Shown: positions 43,467 through 51,884, counted from the stretch's first letter. The stretch is DNA of 64,000 nucleotides from Citrobacter sedlakii NBRC 105722 (GCF_000759835.1 NZ_BBNB01000008.1:290149-354148), one strand, 5' to 3'. Notes: a model not told the origin generated them from the sequence alone. Numbers and translations: made by a program.

Positions 43467-44645
43467 TTAATCGCGCTCAATAGCTAACGCGACGCCTTGC
43501 CCACCGCCAATGCACAGGGTCGCCAGGCCTTTCCGGGCGTTCCGCTTGACCATCTCATGGACCAGCGACACCAGAATCCGGCAGCCGGACGCGCCGATAG
43601 GATGCCCCAGCGCAATCGCTCCTCCGTTGACGTTAACCCGCCGCTCATCCCATTCCAGCATTTTCCCGACGGAAAGCGCCTGCGCCGCAAACGCTTCGTT
43701 CGCTTCGATTAAATCCACATCGGCCAGTTGCCAGCCGACCCGCTCAAGACAGCGGCGAGTGGCATAGACCGGCGCAATCCCCATCAGCGCAGGGTCTACG
43801 CCAACGCTGGCGAACGCACGTATACGCGCCAGTACCGGTAAGTTTAACGCCTGAGCTTTTGCTTCGCTCATCATCATCACCGCCGCCGCCCCATCATTGA
43901 TCGATGAAGCGTTGCCGGCGGTCACGGAACCACGTAAATCAAAAGCCGGATCGAGCCTCGCCAACCCTTCTGCGCTGGCGTCGGTTCGCGGCTGTTCGTC
44001 GGTATCGACAACCACGGTTTGCCCGTTACGCTGCGTTACCACCGGCACGATCTCGGCTTTAAAACGCCCGGCGTCGATCGCCGCGCGCGCCTTTTGTTGT
44101 GAGCTGAGCGCATAAGCGTCCTGCAATTCACGGCTGATACCGTATTCCCGCGCCAGATTTTCGGCGGTGACGCCCATATGATAATCATTGAACGCATCCC
44201 ACAAACCATCATGCACCAGGCTGTCCACCAGTTGGCTGTTGCCAAGTTGCGCGCCCGTTCGGCTGTCGGTGAGTACATGCGGCGCCCGGCTCATATTCTC
44301 CTGTCCACCAGCAATCACAATGTCGGCTTCACCGCACTGGATCGCCTGTGTCGCCAGATGCAGCGCCTTCAGCCCGGAGCCGCAGACGTCGTTAATCGTG
44401 ATAGCAGAAACCGTGTTCGGCAGCCCGCCTTTAATTGCCGACTGACGCGCCGGGTTTTGCCCAGCCCCTGCGGTAAGCACCTGGCCGAGGATCACTTCGT
44501 CAACGGCATGCGCATTTACGCCGCTGCTGTCGATCAACGCCCGAACCACCATACTGCCAAGCTCCACGGCAGAATGACGCGCCAGCGTTCCCTGAAAGCA
44601 ACCAATGGGCGTGCGTAACGCCCCCACGATCACAACCTCTTTCAT
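43467..44645 (-). CDS. yqeF: Acetyl-CoA acetyltransferase YqeF
   Basis: The product is a thiolase of 392 residues. The acyl-enzyme Cys88 is in NDVCGSGLKAL, the acid-base His about 348 in GGAIALGHPIGASG, and Cys about 378 in ATLCIGGGQG. It condenses or cleaves acetoacetyl-CoA-type substrates; its physiological role is not fixed. The ATG at 44645 (MKEVVIVGALRTPIG) is preferred to 44669. Confidence 0.95.
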   Translation of the reverse strand: MKEVVIVGALRTPIGCFQGTLARHSAVELGSMVVRALIDSSGVNAHAVDEVILGQVLTAGAGQNPARQSAIKGGLPNTVSAITINDVCGSGLKALHLATQAIQCGEADIVIAGGQENMSRAPHVLTDSRTGAQLGNSQLVDSLVHDGLWDAFNDYHMGVTAENLAREYGISRELQDAYALSSQQKARAAIDAGRFKAEIVPVVTQRNGQTVVVDTDEQPRTDASAEGLARLDPAFDLRGSVTAGNASSINDGAAAVMMMSEAKAQALNLPVLARIRAFASVGVDPALMGIAPVYATRRCLERVGWQLADVDLIEANEAFAAQALSVGKMLEWDERRVNVNGGAIALGHPIGASGCRILVSLVHEMVKRNARKGLATLCIGGGQGVALAIERD

Positions 44646-44755
44646 TACGACCTCTGCGCAAAAGAACACCGCAATAGTAGAGGATTGTTAAAAATAGTTA
44701 TCTTGATTGTTTAAGAAAGGTGAGTTTTATCACAAAGGAAATCCTTCTGCCGCCT

Positions 44756-45631
44756 TCACTCCCCCATACCACCCTGCTGGAGATGGTATCTCAACCAGCT
44801 TCCAGCCGCGCCAGGCGGAGATTTTTTATTCCAGAGCAGATCGATTGAGATTGCCCTGGGCCAGCCGGGCACATCCAACTGCACCAGCGGTTTTTCCGCC
44901 GCAAACTCTTCAACAAGCGCACAAGGTAGCGCGCACCAGCCAAACCCCTGTACAGCCATACTGAGTAACAACAGATAGTTTGGTGCGGACCACACCGGGC
45001 CACGGGCAAGCTGGGCGCCATTATCCAGATACGTGTTAAGCCGCAGCTCGCGCCAGGTATGCAACCTGTCCCACTCAACTTTTTCCTCACCGGCCAGGGG
45101 ATGTGAGGCGGCGACGTAAAGGCCCATCCAGGTTTGCATCGGCAGGCGGGTCGCACCAATGTCGGTAGGATAATGATCCTTCGCTTCCGTCAAACCGACC
45201 TGCGCCCGTTCTTTTTGCAACAGGTCGATAACGTCGACATCTTCACCAATCAGACACTCAAATTCCGTATGAGGAAACTGGCGGTCAAACTGCGCCATCA
45301 ACGCTTCGAGAACGTCCGGATGCAGGGTATCCGAGAGAACAAACGTCAGGCGCGCTTCGGTCTTGCCTGCCAGCGACAGCGCCACCTCATCCAGCCGATC
45401 GCTGGCGGACAAGATAGCCTGAACGTAGCCGAGCACTTTCTTACCTTCTTCGGTAAGTACCGGCTGGCGCGAGGTGCGATCGAACAACGTAATGCCAAGA
45501 TCGGCCTCAAGATGTGCAATCGCTGTACTGACGGTGGACTGACTTTTGCGCAGCCTGCGCGCCGCCGCGGAAAACGATCCGCAGGCAACCGTCTCGACAA
45601 ACGCGGTCAGTGCTTCAGGGGAGTAACGCAT
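44756..45631 (-). CDS. LysR-family regulator divergent from a PACE transporter gene
   Basis: The product has 291 residues. The winged HTH is at about 1-60 (AFVETVACGSFSAAARRLRKSQSTVSTAIAHLE), with a LysR substrate domain after. It is divergent from the PACE efflux gene at 100 bp, the same arrangement as AceR-AceI of Acinetobacter. It may therefore activate that gene in response to a cationic or polyamine ligand. That is inference from position. There is no counterpart between yqeF and yqeG in E. coli K-12. Confidence 0.88.
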   Translation of the reverse strand: MRYSPEALTAFVETVACGSFSAAARRLRKSQSTVSTAIAHLEADLGITLFDRTSRQPVLTEEGKKVLGYVQAILSASDRLDEVALSLAGKTEARLTFVLSDTLHPDVLEALMAQFDRQFPHTEFECLIGEDVDVIDLLQKERAQVGLTEAKDHYPTDIGATRLPMQTWMGLYVAASHPLAGEEKVEWDRLHTWRELRLNTYLDNGAQLARGPVWSAPNYLLLLSMAVQGFGWCALPCALVEEFAAEKPLVQLDVPGWPRAISIDLLWNKKSPPGAAGSWLRYHLQQGGMGE

Positions 45632-45657
45632 GAACTATCTACTTTATCGATGGATTC

Positions 45658-45670
45658 TATCTTTTAGATA
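45658..45670. promoter_or_regulatory. LysR-type recognition palindrome (T-N11-A)
   Basis: TATCT-TTT-AGATA lies in the 100-bp gap between the divergent LysR and PACE genes, where a LysR-type regulator normally binds. Confidence 0.6.
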
Positions 45671-45731
45671 TCACATTAAACGATAAAATGCTCGCCATTC
45701 CCTGTTCCGGGCGTTTTTCAAAAGGTGAAGT

Positions 45732-46187
45732 ATGCAACACAACGATATTCAACGCAGATCGCTACTGGAGCGCGTTTTTCACGCCGTCTGTTTTGAGGGG
45801 ATCGCCACGGCGATCCTCGCGCCCACAGCCGCATGGTTAATGCAGCGTTCGGTGCTGGAAATGGGAGGATTGACGATCCTGCTGGCGACCACGGCGATGA
45901 TCTGGAATATCATTTATAACGCTTTGTTTGATCGCGTCTGGCCCGCGCATCTGCTCAAACGCACAGCCAGAGTGCGGGCGCTCCACGCGCTGGGTTTTGA
46001 GTGCGGATTTATTGTGATCGGCGTGAGCATCGTCGCGTATGTTCTGCGCGTCAGCCTGCTACAGGCGTTTACACTCGAAATCGGTTTCTTCCTGTTCTTC
46101 CTGCCCTATACCATGTTGTACAACTGGATGTATGACACCCTGCGCGCGCGTATTGTGAAGCGTCGCCAGCAGCGCGTTACTGCCTGA
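45732..46187 (+). CDS. PACE-family (AceI-like) multidrug/biogenic amine efflux protein
   Basis: The product has 151 residues and four membrane helices arranged as two bacterial-transmembrane-pair repeats. The signature HAxxFE occurs twice (HAVCFE with Glu22, HALGFE with Glu90), and the aromatic motif WNIIYNALFD at 58-67 is echoed by YNWMYD at 130-135. Family members export chlorhexidine, acriflavine or short diamines using protons. An AGGTGAAG ribosome site precedes the ATG. Confidence 0.9.
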   Translation: MQHNDIQRRSLLERVFHAVCFEGIATAILAPTAAWLMQRSVLEMGGLTILLATTAMIWNIIYNALFDRVWPAHLLKRTARVRALHALGFECGFIVIGVSIVAYVLRVSLLQAFTLEIGFFLFFLPYTMLYNWMYDTLRARIVKRRQQRVTA

Positions 46188-46200
46188 TTATTCACTGAAT

Positions 46201-46225
46201 TGCCGGGATCCTTGCGCTTCCGGCA
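46201..46225. repeat. REP-like hairpin after the PACE gene
   Basis: TGCCGG (46201-46206) and CCGGCA (46220-46225) bracket a 13-nt loop 13 bp after the PACE stop. It may act as a weak 3' barrier. Confidence 0.5.
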
Positions 46226-46328
46226 GTTTCTGCCGCCATACCCCCTTCCCTTCTCTGCTCACTCATTACGCCCATTTATGGTAAATTGCGCTTCTTTTTG
46301 TTTAATTTATAGTTGATACGTTCAAATA

Positions 46329-47558
46329 ATGTCGAAAATTTGGTCAAAAGAAGAAACGCTCTGGAGCTTCGCCTTATATGGTACGGCCGTGGGCGCTGGA
46401 ACATTGTTTCTGCCTATCCAGCTCGGTTCGGCAGGGGCGATTGTTCTGTTTATCACCGCGCTGGTCGCCTGGCCGTTGACATACTGGCCGCACAAAGCGT
46501 TGTGTCAGTTCATTCTCTCTTCAAAAACGTCCGCGGGCGAAGGCATTACCGGCGCGGTGACGCACTATTACGGTAAGAAGATCGGCAGCCTGATCACCGC
46601 GCTGTACTTTATCGCTTTCTTTGTCGTGGTGTTGATCTATGCCGTCGCCATTACCAACTCACTGACCGAACAATTAGCCAAACATATCGCCATTAACACC
46701 GGCGTGCGGATGGCGGTCAGTTTTGGCGTGGTGCTTATCCTGAACCTGATTTTCCTGATGGGCCGTCATGCGACGATTCGGGTAATGGGATTTCTGGTTT
46801 TCCCGCTTATCGCGTACTTTTTATTTCTCTCGTTGTATTTGACCGGCAGTTGGCAGCCCTCGCTGCTCACCGGACAAATGGCGTTTGATCAGCACACGTT
46901 GCATCAGGTATGGATCTCCATTCCAGTGATGGTTTTCGCTTTTAGCCATACGCCCATTATTTCGACGTTTGCCATCGACAGACGTGAGAAATATGGCGAG
47001 CAGGCCATGGGTAAATGCAAAAAAATCATGAAGGTCGCGTATCTGATCATCTGCCTGAGCGTGCTGTTCTTTGTCTTTAGTTGCCTGCTGTCTATTCCCC
47101 CTTCCTATATAGAAGCGGCGAAAGCAGAAGGCGTGACGATCCTTTCGGCGTTATCAATGATGCCCCATGCCCCCGCATGGCTGTCGATTTCCGGTATCGT
47201 GGTCGCCGTGGTGGCCATGTCGAAGTCTTTCCTGGGAACCTACTTTGGGGTGATTGAAGGGGCGACCGAAGTGGTCAGAACCGGTTTACAGCAAGTTGGT
47301 GTGAAGAAAAGCCGCGCCTTCAACCGCGCGCTGTCGATTCTTCTGGTTTCCGCCATCACCTTCGTGATTTGCTGCATCAACCCAAATGCGATCTCAATGA
47401 TTTATGCCATTAGCGGACCGCTGATCGCCATGATTCTGTTTATCATGCCGACCCTGTCGACATATCTCATCCCGGCTTTAAAACCCCATCGCTCACTGGG
47501 CAATCTGATCACCCTGATTGTCGGGCTGCTCTGCGTGTCGGTCATGTTTTTCGGCTAG
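46329..47558 (+). CDS. yqeG: Amino-acid transporter YqeG (SdaC/serine-threonine family)
   Basis: The product has 409 residues and 11 helices of the hydroxy/aromatic amino-acid permease (HAAAP) family. GTAVGAGTLFLPIQLGSAG is near the N-terminus and FSHTPIISTFAIDRREKYG in the middle. It is a close relative of the serine transporter SdaC, and serine uptake is the likely role. It is backbone, as in E. coli. Confidence 0.93.
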   Translation: MSKIWSKEETLWSFALYGTAVGAGTLFLPIQLGSAGAIVLFITALVAWPLTYWPHKALCQFILSSKTSAGEGITGAVTHYYGKKIGSLITALYFIAFFVVVLIYAVAITNSLTEQLAKHIAINTGVRMAVSFGVVLILNLIFLMGRHATIRVMGFLVFPLIAYFLFLSLYLTGSWQPSLLTGQMAFDQHTLHQVWISIPVMVFAFSHTPIISTFAIDRREKYGEQAMGKCKKIMKVAYLIICLSVLFFVFSCLLSIPPSYIEAAKAEGVTILSALSMMPHAPAWLSISGIVVAVVAMSKSFLGTYFGVIEGATEVVRTGLQQVGVKKSRAFNRALSILLVSAITFVICCINPNAISMIYAISGPLIAMILFIMPTLSTYLIPALKPHRSLGNLITLIVGLLCVSVMFFG

Positions 47559-47564
47559 CTTCAG

Positions 47565-47582
47565 ACGGCCCGCAAGGGCCGT
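47565..47582. terminator. Bidirectional stem-loop between yqeG and yqeJ
   Basis: A perfect 7-bp stem ACGGCCC/GGGCCGT with loop GCAA separates the converging stops. The T tract is poor (TATT). Confidence 0.65.
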
Positions 47583-48049
47583 TATTCCTCATCACTGCAC
47601 AGCAGCGAGGGCGCGCCGATAGTGGAGAACGCCCATCCTTCCTTCCACGACTTTATCACCAGCGAAAACGTCGTATCGTCGGTCAGGTAAATGGGCGGCA
47701 TCGCTCTGATCCCGGCGGTCTGCAATAGCTCATCAGTGGGAAAGCGTACCAGTTTATTCGTATGAAGAATGTAATTGTCGCGCACATTCTGATAGGTGAA
47801 ATAGGCTATCCGGCTGACTTTATAATGCGCATCGCTGTGCATCACCAGTTCGCCGGTCACAATCACCACCCCTTCTCCGCCCTGCATTTGAAAGTCCAAA
47901 TCCCCTTTGAACATTTCATCATTCACCTCCCAGACCACTCGCCCGTTACAGTTAATATGTGGCTGGCGCAGTTCTGAGTACCAATAAGCCGCCCCGGTCG
48001 CGAGAACCAGGAGAATAACCAACATCAGCGAGATCGTTTTAGTTTTCAT
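47582..48049 (-). CDS. yqeJ: FidL/YqeJ-like single-pass membrane protein
   Basis: The product has 155 residues. One N-terminal membrane helix (about 6-24, LMLVILLVLATGAAYWY) leads into a periplasmic domain with two cysteines (HINCNGRVVWE and SLLCSDEE at the very end). It belongs to the FidL-like family found next to CadC/MarT-type regulators. The start at 48049 (MKTKTISL) overlaps the end of yqeI by 11 bp, so translation is coupled. By analogy with ToxS/TcpH it may assist the upstream regulator; this is inference. Confidence 0.82.
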   Translation of the reverse strand: MKTKTISLMLVILLVLATGAAYWYSELRQPHINCNGRVVWEVNDEMFKGDLDFQMQGGEGVVIVTGELVMHSDAHYKVSRIAYFTYQNVRDNYILHTNKLVRFPTDELLQTAGIRAMPPIYLTDDTTFSLVIKSWKEGWAFSTIGAPSLLCSDEE

Positions 48050-48827
48050 TATGAATGGAGTACCAGGTTGTGCATTGCGCGGCGGGATCGAGTCGAATAT
48101 CCGTTTGACAAACGATAGCGCCAATATTTTTCGCCTTGCTCATCCCTGAAATAAAAACAAAACTATGATGATGACAAATATCTTTATTTCGCCCCATAAA
48201 CTGCACATACCGTGTATCTAATGCCCTCTTACCATGTAATAACACTGTGCACGAAGATATTGAGGTTGCATCAAGAAGTGTATAAGCGGAAAAAAGGGAT
48301 TCCGCCGGGGTAAATACCGCCACCGAAACCCCGACGCTGGCCAGTAGCGTCGACACCAAAAGCGTCCCGGTAATGAATGTAAGCTTAAAAAAGGAACGTT
48401 TTCTGTCGGGGGGAGATTCTGCATGTAATTCCCTGTCAACATTTACCACGCCTTCCGCAGGCGAAACATCTATGCATTGAACATTTGCTGAAATCATTAT
48501 ACCGCGGCGGGCAATGGTTTTAATCAGATCGCGTGAAAGCCCCACTTCCGCAAGAGCATTACGTAACGTTAAAACCGTCTGATATAGCGTATTCATTGAC
48601 GTAATTGTGTTCTTCTCTCCCCAGCCTACTTCAACGAGTTGGTTTTGTGGGATAACCGCCCCTTCATTTTCAATTAAATATAAAAGAATAAAACAGGCGG
48701 GTGTTTGCAGCGTGACGCTTTTTTCTGTGATTTTATTGGTTAAGGAGCGGTCACCCGGGTGAAAGTCAACCAGGTTATTAATAGTGTAACATATTGTGTG
48801 TGTGGAATTCTCAAGCACCGTGTGCAT
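48039..48827 (-). CDS. yqeI: CadC/MarT-like membrane-anchored transcriptional regulator YqeI
   Basis: The product has 262 residues. An N-terminal OmpR-type winged helix (about 15-115, NTLYQTVLTLRNALAEVG and IKTIARRGIMI) is followed by a linker, one membrane helix at about 148-172 and a periplasmic tail with several cysteines. This is a ToxR-type architecture, in which the DNA-binding domain stays tethered to the membrane. It is divergent from the yqeH-like gene across a 595-bp AT-rich region and overlaps yqeJ. Confidence 0.85.
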   Translation of the reverse strand: MHTVLENSTHTICYTINNLVDFHPGDRSLTNKITEKSVTLQTPACFILLYLIENEGAVIPQNQLVEVGWGEKNTITSMNTLYQTVLTLRNALAEVGLSRDLIKTIARRGIMISANVQCIDVSPAEGVVNVDRELHAESPPDRKRSFFKLTFITGTLLVSTLLASVGVSVAVFTPAESLFSAYTLLDATSISSCTVLLHGKRALDTRYVQFMGRNKDICHHHSFVFISGMSKAKNIGAIVCQTDIRLDPAAQCTTWYSIHNEN

Positions 48828-49422
48828 ACTCGCATTTACATGATGAATATCATGCTACAAAAATCTTAAAAAGAGATCACCCTATATATAATAGATGTGC
48901 AAACACGATCATGCAATTTCCAGTAAAATTGTTATAAATCAATAGCATTAAGTTTTAACTGGATCACAAATTCTTAATTAAGACCATTTTAGATGCGTAA
49001 TGCGGAAGCTCCCGATATCATAGCCTCAGGTTTAAAAAACAAACAGACTGATAAACAAGGCTTTATAATTTAACACAAGCACAATGTAACAAATGCTTCA
49101 GACATTGTAACAGATGCTCAACTTTTAACGATAAATGCTATCTGCGGCTATAAAACCAACATTTTTGCAATATAACTATTCCTGGTGGATGTAGCAAAAT
49201 TCCTGGGTGGCTTTTTGCACGTCTTTTACGCAACCGGATAACACCGCTCAGAATTAGACTAAACGCATTTTTATGTCTAAAGCTAAAAACTGTTTTTTTA
49301 GGAATAATAGCAATAACGTAAGTTTAGGATTTTTACTCTATCGAATACACATTTTGTAGAGTATTGACATGTTTTAAAACGGATGAAATTATCAAATTAT
49401 CACGGATAGGGGGGCTCTCAAT
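48828..49422. promoter_or_regulatory. AT-rich divergent control region (yqeI/yqeH-like)
   Basis: This 595-bp gap without genes contains a pair of 13-bp direct repeats of TGTAACARATGCT at 49085-49097 and 49106-49118. It also has an inverted repeat TACTCTA/TAGAGTA (49334-49340 and 49357-49363) abutting a TTGACA hexamer at 49364. High AT content suggests H-NS control. Confidence 0.6.
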
Positions 49423-50124
49423 ATGGGGCTGGATGAAAAAATAAAAAGGCTTACATGTAGTAGTTGTACTTTGCACTGTAAAATAATGCCAGAGAAATCG
49501 CCACGTTTACAATATTGCGCCAATGCCTGTTTTTGCATGTGGCCTGAAGAAAGCGTCTATTTTAATAAAGGCATTATTGAAGGTATTTTAGCGAATAATC
49601 ACAACGCCAGGTTAAGTGGGTATATTTTTGTCGATTTCTCGATCAGCTTTTTACGCCTGTTTTTGGACAAAGAGTGGATTGAATATCTGGCAAGTACCCG
49701 CATGGGCATTATCCTTGTTAGCGACAGAAATATGCAGTCGCTGGCAAATTATTGGCGGAAATATCATCCTGCGGTGTCCGCCATCATTTATCATGATGAT
49801 GGACTGGACGTGGCGAATGAAAAAATCCGTCAGGTGTTTATCGGGCGTCATCTGTCGTTCACTAAGGGTAATACCCTGACGCAGATGGAATTCACCATCC
49901 TTGGCCATATGGTCGCGGGCAGTACGCCGCATCAGATTTCCCAGGCGCTTGATATGGATATTCGCAGCGTATATGCCTACAAACAGCGCATCGAAAAACG
50001 CATGGGTGGACGGATCAACGCATTGTTTATCCACTCTCATTCCGTTTCAGAAGACAAAAATGTCTATTCTGTACTGATGAAAGAGAGTGATTGCACAACG
50101 GGACCTTTGCACAGACGTAATTGA
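49423..50124 (+). CDS. yqeH: LuxR-type transcriptional regulator, YqeH-like, with N-terminal cysteine cluster
   Basis: The product has 233 residues. A LuxR-family HTH lies near the C-terminus (about 155-210, LTQMEFTILGHMVAGSTPHQISQALDMDIRSVYAYKQRIEKRMGG); the middle is a pseudo-receiver-like region without a clear phospho-aspartate. Six cysteines crowd residues 12-38 (Cys12, 15, 19, 32, 36, 38), a pattern suited to binding zinc or an iron-sulfur cluster. It sits where yqeH lies in E. coli. The ATG follows a run of G residues as ribosome site. The symbol is by synteny and fold; divergence is substantial. Confidence 0.75.
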   Translation: MGLDEKIKRLTCSSCTLHCKIMPEKSPRLQYCANACFCMWPEESVYFNKGIIEGILANNHNARLSGYIFVDFSISFLRLFLDKEWIEYLASTRMGIILVSDRNMQSLANYWRKYHPAVSAIIYHDDGLDVANEKIRQVFIGRHLSFTKGNTLTQMEFTILGHMVAGSTPHQISQALDMDIRSVYAYKQRIEKRMGGRINALFIHSHSVSEDKNVYSVLMKESDCTTGPLHRRN

Positions 50125-50161
50125 GTCCAGGCTCAGGGAAGAAAATGGACGGGAGTCACCA

Positions 50162-50434
50162 GTGAGTTATTACGAAGAAGAAACGCGCGCGCTGAGCACG
50201 GTACTTATTTTTCTTTATGGGGGGGATGGCGAGCGGGCTTATCAGGAACTGACGGCTGCGCTGCAGCAACTGACATTTCCGCCCTCGGTCCGGCGCCTCT
50301 GCGAAGAGGCGCTGCGGCAACACGCCGATGCGAAAGGCGTTATCTGTCTGCTTCAGGCACTGGAAACGATCAGCGGCTATAAACATATTGAACGTTATAT
50401 TGTTCAGCGAAATCAGCACACGGTGTTTGGCTGA
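50162..50434 (+). CDS. Small protein of unknown function downstream of yqeH-like gene
   Basis: The frame is open from 50087, but the GTG at 50162 has a GGGAG site six bases upstream and avoids overlap with the previous gene; it gives 90 residues. The product is soluble, probably all-helical (EEETRALSTVLIFLYGG, SVRRLCEEALRQHADAKG), with no membrane segment. I do not recognise a family. It is probably co-transcribed with the LuxR-type gene 37 bp upstream. An ATG start at 50087 giving 115 residues remains possible. Confidence 0.6.
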   Translation: MSYYEEETRALSTVLIFLYGGDGERAYQELTAALQQLTFPPSVRRLCEEALRQHADAKGVICLLQALETISGYKHIERYIVQRNQHTVFG

Positions 50435-50460
50435 ATGACGGGCCGGGACGGGATTCCCGG

Positions 50461-50733
50461 CTATTTTATATAAGAGTCCAGTACTTTGAGGATCACGTCC
50501 AGATCCGCCTCACGCTTTTCTTCTTCGCTTTGATGCACAATATGCTCTGTGAGATGACCTTTAATCACTTCCCGCATTAAGCCATTTACCGCCCCGCGAA
50601 TTGCGGCAATCTGCTGGAGTACGGCAGCGCATTCGTGCGGCTCATCAAGCATTTTCTTCAGCGCAACCACCTGCCCCTGGATTTTACTGGTACGGGCTTT
50701 TAGCTTTTGTTTATCACGAATAGTGTGCGACAT
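50461..50733 (-). CDS. rcnR: Nickel/cobalt-responsive repressor RcnR
   Basis: RcnR is a CsoR/RcnR-family all-helical tetramer of 90 residues that represses rcnA until Ni(II) or Co(II) binds. The metal ligands His3, Cys35, His60 and His64 are all present. It is divergent from rcnA across a gap with two operators, so it probably represses its own gene too. Confidence 0.97.
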   Translation of the reverse strand: MSHTIRDKQKLKARTSKIQGQVVALKKMLDEPHECAAVLQQIAAIRGAVNGLMREVIKGHLTEHIVHQSEEEKREADLDVILKVLDSYIK

Positions 50734-50782
50734 AGCAACACCTCCTTAACATAAAACAAGGAAGATTATAGCATTACGCATT

Positions 50783-50797
50783 TACTGGGGGGTAGTA
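50783..50797. promoter_or_regulatory. RcnR operator 1
   Basis: TACT-GGGGGG-T-AGTA exactly fits the RcnR motif TACT-G6-N-AGTA. Confidence 0.93.
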
Positions 50798-50802
50798 TTT
50801 GG

Positions 50803-50817
50803 TACTGGGGGGGAGTA
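50803..50817. promoter_or_regulatory. RcnR operator 2
   Basis: TACT-GGGGGG-G-AGTA, a second perfect RcnR motif centred 20 bp from the first, about two helical turns, on the same face. Confidence 0.93.
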
Positions 50818-50853
50818 GAATTCGTCGAAAATAGTCAACCAAGAATCATTATC

Positions 50854-51699
50854 ATGGGTGAATTCACAACGCTTCTTCAGCAAGGCAACGCATGGTTTTT
50901 TATTCCCAGCGCCATACTCCTCGGCATTTTGCACGGGCTGGAGCCGGGACACTCCAAAACGATGATGGCGGCATTTATTGTCGCCATTAAAGGAACCGTC
51001 AAACAGGCCATCATGCTGGGACTGGCGGCAACGGTTTCCCACACGGCGGTCGTCTGGCTTATTGCCCTCGGCGGCATGACTCTCAGCAAAGCGTTCACCG
51101 CGTCCGCCGTTGAACCCTGGCTTCAGTTAATTTCCTCGGCCATCATTTTATCAACCGCGGGCTGGATGTTCTGGCGGACGTGGTCCGGTGAACGCAGTTG
51201 GTTAGCCGACATGCAGCACGCTGACGATCGCCATCATCATGACCATCAACATGATCACGACCATCATCACGATCACGCCGGGCTGGAAGGGTTAACGGCA
51301 GGGTCGAAGGAATACCAGGATGCCCATGAACGAGCCCATGCCCGAGACATTGAGCGACGCTTTCACGGCAAAAGCGTCGGCAATGGGCAGATCATCCTGT
51401 TTGGTCTGACCGGCGGGCTTATTCCTTGTCCGGCGGCTATTACCGTTCTGCTGATTTGTATTCAGCTTAAGGCATTTACGCTCGGCGCGACGCTGGTACT
51501 CAGTTTTAGCCTTGGGCTGGCCTTAACCCTGGTAACAGTGGGTGTAGGGGCTGCGATTAGCGTTCATCAGGTAGCCAAGCGCTGGAGCGGAATGGGTACG
51601 CTGGTGAGAAAAGCGCCTTATTTTTCCAGCGCGCTGATAGCGCTGGTCGGGCTGTATATGGGGATCCACGGCTATTTTGGCGTTATCCAGACGGCCTGA
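50854..51699 (+). CDS. rcnA: Nickel/cobalt efflux protein RcnA
   Basis: RcnA is an inner-membrane NiCoT-type exporter of 281 residues. About six helices are interrupted by a cytoplasmic histidine-rich loop (about 122-145, DDRHHHDHQHDHDHHHDH). Signature segments are HGLEPGHSKTMMAAF and GLTGGLIPCPAAITVLL. It is controlled by RcnR through the twin operators upstream. The usual partner rcnB is not intact downstream. Confidence 0.96.
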   Translation: MGEFTTLLQQGNAWFFIPSAILLGILHGLEPGHSKTMMAAFIVAIKGTVKQAIMLGLAATVSHTAVVWLIALGGMTLSKAFTASAVEPWLQLISSAIILSTAGWMFWRTWSGERSWLADMQHADDRHHHDHQHDHDHHHDHAGLEGLTAGSKEYQDAHERAHARDIERRFHGKSVGNGQIILFGLTGGLIPCPAAITVLLICIQLKAFTLGATLVLSFSLGLALTLVTVGVGAAISVHQVAKRWSGMGTLVRKAPYFSSALIALVGLYMGIHGYFGVIQTA

Positions 51700-51710
51700 C
51701 CGTTGTACAC

Positions 51711-51735
51711 GAGCATCAGCGCATGCCTGGTGCTC
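51711..51735 (+). terminator. Stem-loop after rcnA
   Basis: The stem GAGCATCAG/CTGGTGCTC (one G-T wobble) with a 7-nt loop is followed by ATTAAAATTT, 12 bp after the rcnA stop. Confidence 0.6.
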
Positions 51736-51818
51736 ATTAAAATTTCCAGAAAACAAACGCCGCGATCGTCGCTGACGCTTCCGCTCGCAGGGCGCAATCC
51801 CCGTGTACTCCTGTGGCA

Positions 51819-51884
51819 TATGACATCATTAACGACGCGGGCAACCACTGGAGCTACACGCAGCCCGCGATGATAACACCGTAA
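51819..51884 (+). pseudogene. Possible rcnB remnant
   Basis: A short open segment ending in TAA at 51882-51884 translates to YDIINDAGNHWSYTQPAMIT. The DAG-x-HW-x-Y core resembles the C-terminal repeat of RcnB (DAGTHWTY), which lies directly after rcnA in E. coli. No signal peptide or start can be found, so if related it is a decayed scrap. The match is short and could be chance. Confidence 0.35.
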
